Shown here: positions 37,101 through 45,282 of the stretch, one piece after another | Layout of the letters: the number at the start of each line of letters is the position of its first letter | Position numbering within the stretch: the stretch's first letter is position 1 | Assembly: GCA_965247525.1 (NCBI GenBank) | Contig: OZ252015.1 | Span: 124,001-188,000 of the forward strand | From: JAZKID01 sp965247525 | GTDB taxonomy: Bacteria > Pseudomonadota > Alphaproteobacteria > Rhizobiales > UBA4765 | DNA length: 64,000 nt | Direction of reading: 5' to 3' | Made by a program: the position numbers and the translations under genes | The notes under the pieces: generated by a model | Seen by the model: only the letters and a program-made list of their open reading frames with translations | What the model was told of the DNA's origin: nothing | Databases searched by the model: none

Positions 37101-37620
37101 GGAAACGATTGCGGAAATTCAGGCCGGAAAAGGCGAGGCGCTGCCCGACCAAGGCTGGTCGCCGCAGATCACGCTTGGCATCGCGGTTTTAATACCAGAC
37201 GCCTATGTGCCTGATCTTAATTTACGCTTGTCGCTTTATCGCCGCCTTGGCCAGCTGACCCATGAAGACGAAGTGCGCGATTTTGGCGTGGAAATGGCCG
37301 ATCGTTTTGGCACCTTGCCAGAAGAAGCGGACGCGCTTTTGAAAGTGGTGGGTTTAAAAATTCTCTGCCGTCAGGCGGGCGTTGAAAAAATCGATGCAGG
37401 GCCAAAGGGTGCGGTCATCACCTATCGCAACAATATTCCGCCAAATCCGGACGGGTTGATTGCCTATCTGACGCGCGAAGAACCGGGCTCAAAATTGCGT
37501 TCCGACCACAAGATTGTAGTGAAGCGCGACTGGCCAGCTGAGGCGGATCGTTTGCGCGGCGCGACGCAGATTTTGCGCCGGCTTGCCGGGCTTGTCGAAA
37601 CGGAAAAGAAAGCCGCTTAA
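34129..37620 (+). CDS. mfd: Transcription-repair coupling factor
   Basis: Mfd displaces stalled RNA polymerase and recruits UvrA. Start ATG 34129 overlaps the sdhE stop and gives 1163 residues; the extended frame to 34042 is not needed. In order: a UvrB-like N-terminal part (PGWDCLPYDRVGPN), the RNA-polymerase-interacting domain (LQPGDIVVHLDHGIGRF), Walker A CGDVGFGKTEVALRA, DEEQHFGV, TLTATPIPRTLQ, motif VI QLYQIKGRVGRS and the C-terminal TRCF domain. UvrA, its partner, is encoded at the left end of the window. Confidence 0.97.
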   Translation: MTLLLNFVQPGFPATITDAVDGYMPFLLLRLVKEAQGLERPLVYVARDPEQAALITQQLIAIAPHVPLIDFPGWDCLPYDRVGPNADISARRLAALGEMATRFTSGMPIVVTTANALLQRIPPRAVLSQMQLAAKVNDTLKMDSVVRWLEENGYVRNSTVREAGEYAARGGLIDLFPPGSSEPWRLDFFGDTLDTIRSFDPETQLTTRSLKSIALRPVSEVVLNSATTLNFRQSYAAELGAPRGDPLFDAVNEERRYAGMEHWLPLFYGTLETVFDYLGDAIYAFDYHFETVAAERFDNIDDYYRQRVSAEQTKGQAHYRPLKPDMLYVCKEEWEQRLSSLRHVTFNPFSQPESAQGRVVSSGAKTGRKFAALHKAGQDMFTLLDAHIQALQTEGKKVALACWSQGAMERLVPVLADNGITNTATLNKIDDIDALQPRALGLTVLPLEDGFEADNRAIITEQDLFGERQIRASKKKRRVQDFISEVTTLQPGDIVVHLDHGIGRFVNLVTLDVAGSAHDCAELHYADDVKLFLPVENIELLSRYGSDDSRVALDRLGGAGWQSRKAKMKQRLREMAGQLIRIAAERALREADRLVPPQGAYDEFRARFPYDETDDQIAAIDAVLEDMSSGHPMDRLVCGDVGFGKTEVALRAAYTAAMAGKQVAVIVPTTLLARQHTRTFAKRFDGMPIVIRQASRMVAAKDLAQVREGLSDGSIDIVIGTHALLGKKIAFRDLGLVIVDEEQHFGVSHKERLKELRSDVHVLTLTATPIPRTLQLALTGVRELSLIATPPVDRLAVRSFVTPFDPLIVREALLRERARGGQSFFVCPRIADIQAQSEFLDNHVPEVKYAIAHGQMPPTELDHVMNEFYDGKFDVLLSTTIVESGLDIPTANTLIVHRADLFGLSQLYQIKGRVGRSKKRAYAYFTTEPDKTITPTAEKRLKVLHGLDTLGAGFQLASHDLDIRGAGNLLGDEQSGHIREVGYELYQQMLQETIAEIQAGKGEALPDQGWSPQITLGIAVLIPDAYVPDLNLRLSLYRRLGQLTHEDEVRDFGVEMADRFGTLPEEADALLKVVGLKILCRQAGVEKIDAGPKGAVITYRNNIPPNPDGLIAYLTREEPGSKLRSDHKIVVKRDWPAEADRLRGATQILRRLAGLVETEKKAA

Positions 37621-39215
37621 ACGGCTTTCTTGCCTTCGGATTTGAGAAGTGTGTCTTTTTCTTTGACGATCAACGGGTCAATGACAAAACGCGCCGGAAT
37701 TTTGTAAGGCGCAACCTGCCTGTTTTCAAATTCCTGCCGCAAATTGTCGATGCGCTGGTTTTGCGTCAATGTTGAACGGGCAAAGTGCAGTCTTGCTTCC
37801 AGCATTTCGCCGAACAGTGCGTCTTTCACTGTTTTGACCTGAACGGCTTCGACGCCTTCCATTGATAGGATAAGGCTTGCGACCTCATCAATGCATACGG
37901 CAAGGCCGCCGACAAAAGCGACCTGATCGGCGCGTCCTGTAATATTTAAAGCATCATCGCGCATTTGCGCCAGATAGCCGGTTTGCTGCTGGCCGTTCTT
38001 GTTGTCCTTGTTGTAGGGCACGCTTGGCCCCCGAACGGTTAGGCGCGAGGCCGCTGACAGCCCAAGCTCGACAAGAGCGGGGCCGACGCCAAAGCTTGGC
38101 GAAACCTGCGGACCAAGTTGCAATTGTGTGGCGTGCCCGTCCTGACCGCGGGCGCGCATCAGGACTGAAAATTCATCGAGCGCATAACCATCAACAACCG
38201 CGAACGGTGTTGGTACCGTAAGTTGTGGTGCGACTGTCGCGGCATTGGCGTGCACGGCAACGAGTGACTGCAAGCTGTGTTGAACATAGCCAAGCTGCTT
38301 GCAGATATCGGTAAGCGTTGCACCCGGCACGATGGCGCGTGTGACTTTTTCTTCGGCGATCTGCTCAACAAGAGTGGTGGCATTGCCGCCCTGATGCAGC
38401 ACAAGGCAACCGCCTGAGAGCAGCCATGGCAGAACACCTGTCGCAAGGCCGGCCAGACTTGAGGGCTGGAGCGTAGAGAGCATAATTTCCGTATCGGGTT
38501 CCATCTGCGCTTCAAGAAGCAATGTCAGCGCAGCGCTCATCGCCTGATTGTGACTGTGCACAACAGGCGTTGGCCCATGCGATGTAAAACGGAAGGTAAT
38601 CAACGCGGCATTGTCTGCCTTGCCGCGGGCAGGCTGGCGCTGCGGACGGGTGGCGCCGCGCGCGTCATAAATCGAGTTAAGGTCGAGAACGCCATCCGGC
38701 ATCTCGGCGCCAAACGCCATCAGATAACGAACTGAAAACAGCGAAGCGGCTGCATAACGCAATTTGTCAGCGGGTTTGAGATTGGCGCAGCTCGTGACGC
38801 TGATGAGCGCTTGCACATTTAAAGGGTCAAGAGCGGCCAGAATATCGCGCTCGCTCCACAGCAAAGGCAGGAAGGCGGGGACAAGCCCACTGCGAAGGCA
38901 GGCGAGAAGCGTCAGCGGCAGTTCAACCGTGTTTGGCAGCTGAAGTGCAACTGTCTGGCCTTCGCTAAGACCGATTTCGGTAAAGCGCGCGCAAAGCGTG
39001 TTGATCATCCTGTCGGCTTCGACGGCAGTGAGATGAAGCGGTGCACAGCCCATCAGGTCGCGCTTGTTGGGCGGGTCAGACAAAATGACCTTGTCAGGTG
39101 CGCGGCGCAGATTGCGCATGAACAAATCGTCGAGCGTAATGCTGCTGCCCCAGATCCCGGCATCGAGATAGGCTTTGCGCTGCGGATCTTCGGCAAGGTT
39201 CAGTAAATCGGTCAT
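37617..39215 (-). CDS. ANL-superfamily acyl-adenylate protein with degenerate motifs
   Basis: The 532 residues have the fold layout of AMP-forming acyl-CoA synthetases: an N-terminal domain with VALQLPNTVELPLTLLACLR, and a C-terminal hinge NITGRADQVAFVGG. Key motifs are eroded. The phosphate-binding TSGTTGxPK is TSHGPTPVV. The Asp of the TGD motif is Tyr (TGYLAQ). The usual terminal Lys motif is unclear. It may be a pseudoenzyme or a divergent ligase. Its ATG overlaps the stop of the upstream solute-binding protein gene, so they are coupled. The stop overlaps the mfd stop. Confidence 0.75.
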   Translation of the reverse strand: MTDLLNLAEDPQRKAYLDAGIWGSSITLDDLFMRNLRRAPDKVILSDPPNKRDLMGCAPLHLTAVEADRMINTLCARFTEIGLSEGQTVALQLPNTVELPLTLLACLRSGLVPAFLPLLWSERDILAALDPLNVQALISVTSCANLKPADKLRYAAASLFSVRYLMAFGAEMPDGVLDLNSIYDARGATRPQRQPARGKADNAALITFRFTSHGPTPVVHSHNQAMSAALTLLLEAQMEPDTEIMLSTLQPSSLAGLATGVLPWLLSGGCLVLHQGGNATTLVEQIAEEKVTRAIVPGATLTDICKQLGYVQHSLQSLVAVHANAATVAPQLTVPTPFAVVDGYALDEFSVLMRARGQDGHATQLQLGPQVSPSFGVGPALVELGLSAASRLTVRGPSVPYNKDNKNGQQQTGYLAQMRDDALNITGRADQVAFVGGLAVCIDEVASLILSMEGVEAVQVKTVKDALFGEMLEARLHFARSTLTQNQRIDNLRQEFENRQVAPYKIPARFVIDPLIVKEKDTLLKSEGKKAV

Positions 39216-41041
39216 GGCGTGTCCTTGGACGGTGTTTTGGGTGTGTCGCTCTCATGCCACCACGTTTCAATAAGCGACCCACACAGACATGTTGTGGCGG
39301 GAAGTTTGATCCGCGTCCAGTGCGCGATCTGCTGTTTGGGCAGGTTATAAAGCGGAATGACGTAAGCACCCTCGAGAAGCACGCGGTCGAGCGCCCGCGA
39401 CGTTGCAACAAGCTCTTCGCGCGTCACTGCCAAAAGCATGCGGTCAATGATTTTATCAACGACCGGACTTTGCACGCCCGCCATGTTGACAGAACCCTGC
39501 TGGTTTGCCGCTGCGCTGCCCCAGCGTATGCGTTGTTCATTGCCCGGCGACAGCGATGAAATATAATTCCAGAAGGTGATGTCGTAATCGAAACTCTGGC
39601 GGCGGCGTTCGGCCTGCGCGCTGTCGACCTGCCGCAGGTCGGCATGGATGCCGACGCTCTCCAGGCTTTTGCTCCATGCCAGCATAATGCGTTCCTGATC
39701 GGGCGTTTCGACCATAATTTGCAAATTCAAGGGCGCGCCCGTCGTCTGATTGACCAGCCGGCCATCGCGCGGCGCGTAGCCCGCCTCCGCAAAAAGCTTT
39801 AATGCGTTTTGCCGCATCATCCTGTCATGCCCTGTCGCATCCGACTGCGGCAATTGCCATGTGCCATCGATGAGCGCAGGAGGTAGAACAGCACCAGCTT
39901 TATCGAGCACGTCCTGTTCCAGCGGCGTGGCTTTGCTATGAAAGCTGGACAGTTCAGAGCCGTAGAAATAGCTCTGTGTGCGCTCATACGCATTGTTGAA
40001 CAGGTTTTTGTTCATCCACTCAAAATCGAACAGCATCAGCAGCGCATTGCGCACGCGCTTGTCAGACAGCGGCGCGCGGCGCGTGTTAAACACATAGGCT
40101 TGCAATGGCCTTGGCAAGCTGCTTGAAATCTCTTCTTTTTTAATCAGCCCCTGACGCACAGCCGGAAAATTGTAATCGTTTGCCCATTTTAAAGGATCGC
40201 CTTCGGCGCGCACATCAACAAGACCTTTTTTAAACGCCTCGAACAATGCGTTTTCGTCACGGTAAAATTCAAAGCGCAGTTCATCAAAGTTGAATTGGCC
40301 GCGCGTCGTGGCAAGGTCTTTTGCCCACCAGTCGTCGATGCGTTTCAATGTCACGCTGCGTCCGGTTTCCGCCTCTGACACAATGTAAGGCCCGGCTGAA
40401 ATTGGTTTTTCAAGTGTGGCCTGATCATAAGTGTCAGGGTTGATCGCGTGTTTGGGCAAAACCGGTAGAAGGGCCAGAAGCAGAGGCAATTCGTGGTCAT
40501 GCGCGTTGGGAAAGGAAAAGCGCACCGTATAGTCGTCGAGCTTTTCGGTTGTCTCGACATGCGCGTAATGCGTTCTCTGGTTTGGCCAGCCTTTGTCTTT
40601 AAGGAGATTAAGCGAAAAAATCACATCATCGGCGGTCAGCGCATGGCCGTCGGAAAAGCGTGCTTTTGGATTAAGGTGAAAGGTGATGGCGCTGCGATCA
40701 TCGGGGACATCAGCGCCGGTGGCAATATAGGGGTAGAGCGAAAACGGCTCATCCATATTTCGCATCATCAGCGGGGCATAGACATAGGTGCGTAAGCCCA
40801 CCACGGCTTCGCCGCGCACAATATACGGGTTGAGGCTGTCATAAGAGCCGATAATGCCGATGGTAAAGCGGCCGCCTTTTGGGGCATCGGGATTAACATA
40901 AGGAAAGGCTTTGAATCCGTCCGCGAGCATCGGCACGCCGTGCATGGCAAGGCCGGGCAGGTTAGTGGCCCTTGCGTCCCCGGCCACGCATCCCAGCACA
41001 GCCAAAAGCGCAAACCGGATGATTTCGGCCTTGAAACGCAT
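39212..41041 (-). CDS. Oligopeptide-type ABC transporter solute-binding protein (family 5)
   Basis: Periplasmic binding protein of about 609 residues, similar to the YejA-like group: signal peptide from ATG 41041 (a TTG at 41050 is less likely), then PYVNPDAPKGGRFTIGIIGS, SYDSLNPYIVRG, ITFHLNPKARFSDGHALTADDV and NTRRAPLSDKRVRNALLMLFDF, all typical. Such proteins deliver peptides or microcin-like compounds to a Yej-type permease. No permease genes are present here, so the partner must be elsewhere. It is translationally coupled to the degenerate ANL protein. Confidence 0.88.
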   Translation of the reverse strand: MRFKAEIIRFALLAVLGCVAGDARATNLPGLAMHGVPMLADGFKAFPYVNPDAPKGGRFTIGIIGSYDSLNPYIVRGEAVVGLRTYVYAPLMMRNMDEPFSLYPYIATGADVPDDRSAITFHLNPKARFSDGHALTADDVIFSLNLLKDKGWPNQRTHYAHVETTEKLDDYTVRFSFPNAHDHELPLLLALLPVLPKHAINPDTYDQATLEKPISAGPYIVSEAETGRSVTLKRIDDWWAKDLATTRGQFNFDELRFEFYRDENALFEAFKKGLVDVRAEGDPLKWANDYNFPAVRQGLIKKEEISSSLPRPLQAYVFNTRRAPLSDKRVRNALLMLFDFEWMNKNLFNNAYERTQSYFYGSELSSFHSKATPLEQDVLDKAGAVLPPALIDGTWQLPQSDATGHDRMMRQNALKLFAEAGYAPRDGRLVNQTTGAPLNLQIMVETPDQERIMLAWSKSLESVGIHADLRQVDSAQAERRRQSFDYDITFWNYISSLSPGNEQRIRWGSAAANQQGSVNMAGVQSPVVDKIIDRMLLAVTREELVATSRALDRVLLEGAYVIPLYNLPKQQIAHWTRIKLPATTCLCGSLIETWWHESDTPKTPSKDTP

Positions 41042-41237
41042 GTCTTTCAACCAACCTAAAACGAATTTTACCCGATCTTGCAGGATAAGCCGATTCGATG
41101 GTGGTTCCGATCATCTCTGCGTCATCAAACATGGTTCCGCCCTATTTGACAGTTCTGGTGTGCATCGTTCCGATTTTGTTGCTTGCCGCTTCAAATCGGG
41201 ATAATCACGAAGTCACTGATCAATTTTATGGGGATTT

Positions 41238-42164
41238 ATGGGAATGGTGCGTTGTTTAACTGGTTTTAGCCGTCCGTTTTTGACTGCCTGCAGTGTTTTG
41301 GCTTTTGTGGTTGTTTTCAGCGCGCCAAGTTCTGTATTTGCGCAAACCGCGCCTAAGGCGCCGCCTGCAGCAAAAGCTGTGGCACCCGCCAAACCAGCTC
41401 CGAAAAAAGCTGCGCCTGCACCAGCGCCAGCAGAGCCCGCTCAGGACAGCGAAGAGCCACAGGATGGCAGCGGCTCTCCAGTCGATGAAAATGGTGCGGC
41501 CGCAACTTCTCCGCAACAAACGCCGCCAGCAGGTCAGCCGACCGCAGGCCAGCAAACATCGCCGCAGGCCGCAACTGCGGCCAAAGCCGTAGCGCCGCCA
41601 AAGCAGCTTGTCGGTACAACGACAGGCTGGGTGCGTGTGTGTCAGAAAATGAAAGACAATGACAAAGAAGGATGCAGTATCCGTCAGGATGTTGTTGCTG
41701 AAAACGGCGCATTTCTTGCGTCCCTTGCGGTTCAGGAAGTAACAGGGCAAGAACGCCGCCAGTTGATCGTCACCACGCCACTGGGCATGGCCATTCAGGC
41801 GGGCCTTCTGGTTCGAATTGATGAAGACAAAGCGTCGCCAGCGAAATTCGGCACCTGCCTCGTTAACGGCTGTTTTGCCGGTTTAGAAATTAACATGGAC
41901 CTGATCAACAGCATGAAAAAAGGCAAAAACGCCTTTGTCACTGTGCGTAACATCCAAGGTGCGGCGCTTGACCTGAGTATTCCGCTGACCACATTCGCCA
42001 AAGCCTATGATGGTCCAGCCACCGACGTGCAGGCCTTGCAATTGCAGCAGAAAAAATTGCAGGAAGAGCTTTTGAAGCGTGCCGAAAAAGCGCGTGAAGA
42101 ACTTTTAAAACAGCAGGGTGGAACCCCTCCGGCGCAGACAACGGCGCCCGCGCAAACGAAGTAA
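41238..42164 (+). CDS. Invasion-associated locus B (IalB) family protein
   Basis: 308 residues: signal peptide (cut after SSVFA), a Pro/Ala-rich and acidic linker of about 90 residues, the IalB domain (TGWVRVCQKM, GCSIRQDV, LIVTTPLGMAIQAGLLVRID, GTCLVNGCFAGLEI), then a coiled coil (LQLQQKKLQEELLKRAEKA). Four conserved-looking cysteines suggest disulphides. IalB-type proteins are periplasmic and common in alphaproteobacteria. GGGG before the ATG supports the start. Confidence 0.9.
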   Translation: MGMVRCLTGFSRPFLTACSVLAFVVVFSAPSSVFAQTAPKAPPAAKAVAPAKPAPKKAAPAPAPAEPAQDSEEPQDGSGSPVDENGAAATSPQQTPPAGQPTAGQQTSPQAATAAKAVAPPKQLVGTTTGWVRVCQKMKDNDKEGCSIRQDVVAENGAFLASLAVQEVTGQERRQLIVTTPLGMAIQAGLLVRIDEDKASPAKFGTCLVNGCFAGLEINMDLINSMKKGKNAFVTVRNIQGAALDLSIPLTTFAKAYDGPATDVQALQLQQKKLQEELLKRAEKAREELLKQQGGTPPAQTTAPAQTK

Positions 42165-42170
42165 ACGTGC

Positions 42171-43370
42171 ATGCTGGCGAGTTCGACAAAACACAAAGAT
42201 GTAGCTGCAACAAGAATTGCCACTCATCCAAAACAGGCAGAACGGCTGTCGGCGCTTCGCAGCTACGACATTATCGATACACCGCGTGAAAGCGACTTCG
42301 ATGATATTGCCGAGTTGGCCTCGCAAATTTGCGATGCGCCGATTTCACTTGTCACTTTTGTCGAAGAAGACCGGCAATGGTTTAAAGCGGCCGTAGGTGC
42401 TGGTGATTTGACAGAGACAACAACAGAAGTTGCCATTTGCTCGCATGCGATTTTGCAAAATGATGTGTTTGTAATCGGCAACATGGCGACCGATCCAAGA
42501 ACAGCCAACAATCCGCTGGTCACGGGCCAGCCCAATGTGCGTTTTTATGCTGGCGCTGTTTTGAAAACCGATGAAGGTCTGCCTCTCGGCACAATCTGTG
42601 TTCTTGATACAAAACCGCGAGACTTGAGCGAAAAACAAAAATTTGCTCTCGAAGTTTTAGCAAAACAGGTAATGACGCAGCTTGAATTGCGGAAAACACT
42701 GCGGTTTGAAAAAGCGGCGCGCATTGTTGCGGAAGAAAAAACGGGTGCTTTGAACAAAACGGTTAACGTTCAGAACATTCTAATGTCTGAAATTGATCAC
42801 CGCGTTAAAAATTCTTTGCAGATGGTGACCTCATTGCTGCGCATTCAAGGTGCGCGTGCCGAAAGCGATGAAACCATCGCCGCACTTAAAGTTGCTGAAC
42901 AGCGCGTACAGGCCATTTCTGCCGTACACAGTGAATTGCACAGCGCATCAAGCTATGAACATATCGACATGTATTCTTTTATCGAACGACTGACATCGAG
43001 CCTTCATAAATCCTTTTCTGATAATATTGTCATGGAAGTCGATGTGCCGCGTTTTCACCTTGATTCTTCAAAAGCAGGCGCTTTTGGAATTTTGCTGAAC
43101 GAGTTTGTGACGAATTCGCTCAAATACGCTTTTCCAGACAATAGCGATGGTAAAATCTCGATCACCGGGCATCTTGATGGCGACAATGTTCACCTTAACC
43201 TGTGCGATAGTGGTATTGGTTTTGATTATGACAGCGTATCGCAAAACTCAAAAGGTCTTGGCGTGCGCGTAATTAAAGCAACCGCAAACCAGCTTGGTGC
43301 AAAACTGCAATACCATGTCATGGAAAAGGGTGCCTGCATCACTCTTGATTTCAACTGCAGCCAAGCCTGA
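42171..43370 (+). CDS. GAF-domain sensor histidine kinase (HisKA_2/HWE type)
   Basis: Cytosolic sensor kinase of 399 residues. Residues about 30-175 form a GAF domain (LRSYDIIDTPRESDFD, FYAGAVL, GTICVLD). The phosphoacceptor His210 is in EIDHRVKNSLQMV. The ATPase domain has NEFVTNSLKYAF and CDSGIGFD. There is no transmembrane segment. No response regulator, PhyR or sigma factor is adjacent, so the partner lies elsewhere. A role in light, redox or general stress sensing is typical of the type but not shown here. Confidence 0.9.
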   Translation: MLASSTKHKDVAATRIATHPKQAERLSALRSYDIIDTPRESDFDDIAELASQICDAPISLVTFVEEDRQWFKAAVGAGDLTETTTEVAICSHAILQNDVFVIGNMATDPRTANNPLVTGQPNVRFYAGAVLKTDEGLPLGTICVLDTKPRDLSEKQKFALEVLAKQVMTQLELRKTLRFEKAARIVAEEKTGALNKTVNVQNILMSEIDHRVKNSLQMVTSLLRIQGARAESDETIAALKVAEQRVQAISAVHSELHSASSYEHIDMYSFIERLTSSLHKSFSDNIVMEVDVPRFHLDSSKAGAFGILLNEFVTNSLKYAFPDNSDGKISITGHLDGDNVHLNLCDSGIGFDYDSVSQNSKGLGVRVIKATANQLGAKLQYHVMEKGACITLDFNCSQA

Positions 43371-43375
43371 TCTTT

Positions 43376-43900
43376 TCAAAGCCCTGATATTTTAGGTGCG
43401 TCTTTCAACGCCGCACGTCCGGCGGCGAGCATTGCATCTTTCTCAAGAGGTGTAATTCCAAGCTTGCTGTAATTGACTGCATAATATCCCGAAACCGTTT
43501 TTTCGACCGCATTTACATAACGTTTGTCGTCCAATAAATCCTGCGCCATAACGCCTGTGAAAATCTTCCCAGAATTGAAATATCTGAAACTGTAAAATTT
43601 CAAACCGTTCTCAGCCGTTCCAATGAAATGGATATTTTTCTTCAAGCGCATATCGGAAATGGGCATACAGTTTATATGACAATGTAGAGGTCCTACGCTG
43701 CCGTCTGCGCTTTGATTGCTACTATCGGCGCTGTTTAGTGAGGCAATTGTGCCGACAATCACTCCACCCGCGACGAGACACAGAAGTTTCTGGTTTTCGC
43801 AAAAGCTTTCATGGCGGGCTTCCTGCGTGGTTTTGCAACCGGAAAGACCCGTTATGCTGACGGCAGCCAGAAAAATGACAAATACTTTGTTGATGCGCAT
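43376..43900 (-). CDS. Lipoprotein with S74-like (endosialidase-chaperone) domain
   Basis: 174 residues. Lipobox LSGC (Cys22) gives a lipoprotein. A short Ser/Asn-rich region leads to SDMRLKKNIHFIGTAENG, then FYSFRYFNSGKIFTGVMAQD, the hallmark of the peptidase S74/intramolecular chaperone domain of tail fibres and endosialidases. Here it is not attached to a fibre. It ends with a helical stretch. It converges on the kinase gene. Confidence 0.75.
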   Translation of the reverse strand: MRINKVFVIFLAAVSITGLSGCKTTQEARHESFCENQKLLCLVAGGVIVGTIASLNSADSSNQSADGSVGPLHCHINCMPISDMRLKKNIHFIGTAENGLKFYSFRYFNSGKIFTGVMAQDLLDDKRYVNAVEKTVSGYYAVNYSKLGITPLEKDAMLAAGRAALKDAPKISGL

Positions 43901-44080
43901 ATCGCAGCGACCTCAAAGTTTACTTTCAGGCCTTTATGCTTAATGAAGCGTTAAGCAAGGCATCGTCGCTGGAATTAGGATGTGCGGATTAAATTGTATA
44001 TTTAAACAAAAATGGGCCTGCGCAAAAGCATGTAATTAAAGCGCGTTGGGTTTTGTTATCTCTGTCGACATTATCGTGTT

Positions 44081-44692
44081 CTATGTCATGTCCAGCAAAC
44101 GGCGCAGTTTGGCGCGCACCATTTCGGGTGCTTCTTGGTAGCCCATCAACATTACAACCCTGCCTTGTCTATCTGCGGCAAAAATTGATGCCGTGTGGTC
44201 CATCGTGTAACCGCCACCGTCGAGAGGAATTTTTTTTGCGTAAACGTGAAACGCTTTTACGATTGTATCGATTTGTGAGTGTGTTCCTGTCAGCGCCGTC
44301 AGGTGCGGGTCGAAAGCTTTGAGATAGTCTTTTAAAGAGGCTTGAGTATCGCGCTCAGGGTCGACAGTCACAAAAATGACGTTGAGCTTATCTGCCTCGT
44401 TCCCTAATTCTTTCAATTGAGCCGACAGATCATAAAGTGTTGTAGGACATACTTCAGGGCAGTGAGTAAAACCAAAAAAAGTAAGCGTCGGCTTGCCTTT
44501 GTAGGTTTCATCCGTAACAGGCAGCCCGTCCTGATTTGTTAAGCTGAACTTGCCGCCAATACCGTCGAAAGGTGTCATCGGCGCACTGGCTTTTTCCAAA
44601 TGCAGAACTGCAAATAAACTCAAAGAAACCACGCCAGCAAGCGCAAATCCAATACCCAGTTTTCGATGCCATTTTATTTTAGTGCGAGGCAT
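44081..44692 (-). CDS. SCO1/SenC copper-delivery protein
   Basis: SCO proteins help insert copper into cytochrome oxidase. From ATG 44692 it has 203 residues; GGAGG lies upstream inside the previous gene, and the longer frame to 44755 is rejected. One membrane anchor (IGFALAGVVSLSLFAVLHL) precedes the thioredoxin-like domain with copper ligands in FTHCPEVCPTT and the distal His in YTMDHTAS. It overlaps the PCu(A)C gene by 14 bases, so the two are coupled. Confidence 0.93.
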   Translation of the reverse strand: MPRTKIKWHRKLGIGFALAGVVSLSLFAVLHLEKASAPMTPFDGIGGKFSLTNQDGLPVTDETYKGKPTLTFFGFTHCPEVCPTTLYDLSAQLKELGNEADKLNVIFVTVDPERDTQASLKDYLKAFDPHLTALTGTHSQIDTIVKAFHVYAKKIPLDGGGYTMDHTASIFAADRQGRVVMLMGYQEAPEMVRAKLRRLLDMT

Positions 44693-45146
44693 GACTGCTA
44701 GCGCCTCCATTTGTTTTGACGTGAAAATTAAAATTGAGTTGTCCTGCTTTCTCAAAAGTCAGCGTGGTTGGAAAATCCTTACCTTCAACCAATGCGTCTT
44801 TGAGCCCAATGAACATGATGTGCATTCCACCTGATTTAAGCTGAACTGTTGTTCCAGCAGGAATAACAATGCCATTTTTTAAAGGCCGCATCTTCATGAC
44901 GGTGCCTTCCGTTGTCATGTCGTGAAACTCTGCGTGCGTTGCAACAGGCGATGAGATTGAAACAAGCCTGTCAGGCAATGTTCCTGCATTTTTAATCGTA
45001 ATGTAAGCAGCGCCAACGTCATTGCCTTTTTGTGCAGGCAAAGCCCATGGCGCGCTAACGGTGATATTGCCAAGCGTTGCCTCATGCGCGTGAGCAGCAC
45101 AAATTGAGAGCATCAAAGCTGAGAAGGCCAAGTTAAGTTTTTTCAT
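44679..45146 (-). CDS. PCu(A)C periplasmic copper chaperone
   Basis: 155 residues from ATG 45146: signal peptide (cut after CAAHA) and the PCu(A)C domain with its copper motif HAEFHDM, later MKMRP and GMHIMFIGL. It hands copper to SCO1 and to the CuA site of cytochrome oxidase. An upstream extension to 45194 is unlikely. The C-terminus ends in a His/Ser tail (SSHASH) that could bind metal. Confidence 0.93.
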   Translation of the reverse strand: MKKLNLAFSALMLSICAAHAHEATLGNITVSAPWALPAQKGNDVGAAYITIKNAGTLPDRLVSISSPVATHAEFHDMTTEGTVMKMRPLKNGIVIPAGTTVQLKSGGMHIMFIGLKDALVEGKDFPTTLTFEKAGQLNFNFHVKTNGGASSHASH

Positions 45147-45221
45147 TGTTTCAATCCAGTTGTCTGCGAAAATAAAAGCTGTTGGGTTACACATATTTCA
45201 CGGCATTTAAGTGTGTTTGCT

Positions 45222-45237
45222 CAACGTAAATACGTTG
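45222..45237. promoter_or_regulatory. Inverted repeat upstream of the copper genes
   Basis: CAACGT-AAAT-ACGTTG is a perfect palindrome 76 bases upstream of the PCu(A)C ATG. It may be a regulator site for the copper unit; the regulator is unknown. Confidence 0.35.
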
Positions 45238-45282
45238 CTTGGGCGATCATCTTAAAGCTTGAAAATTTGTGATCAAAAAGAT

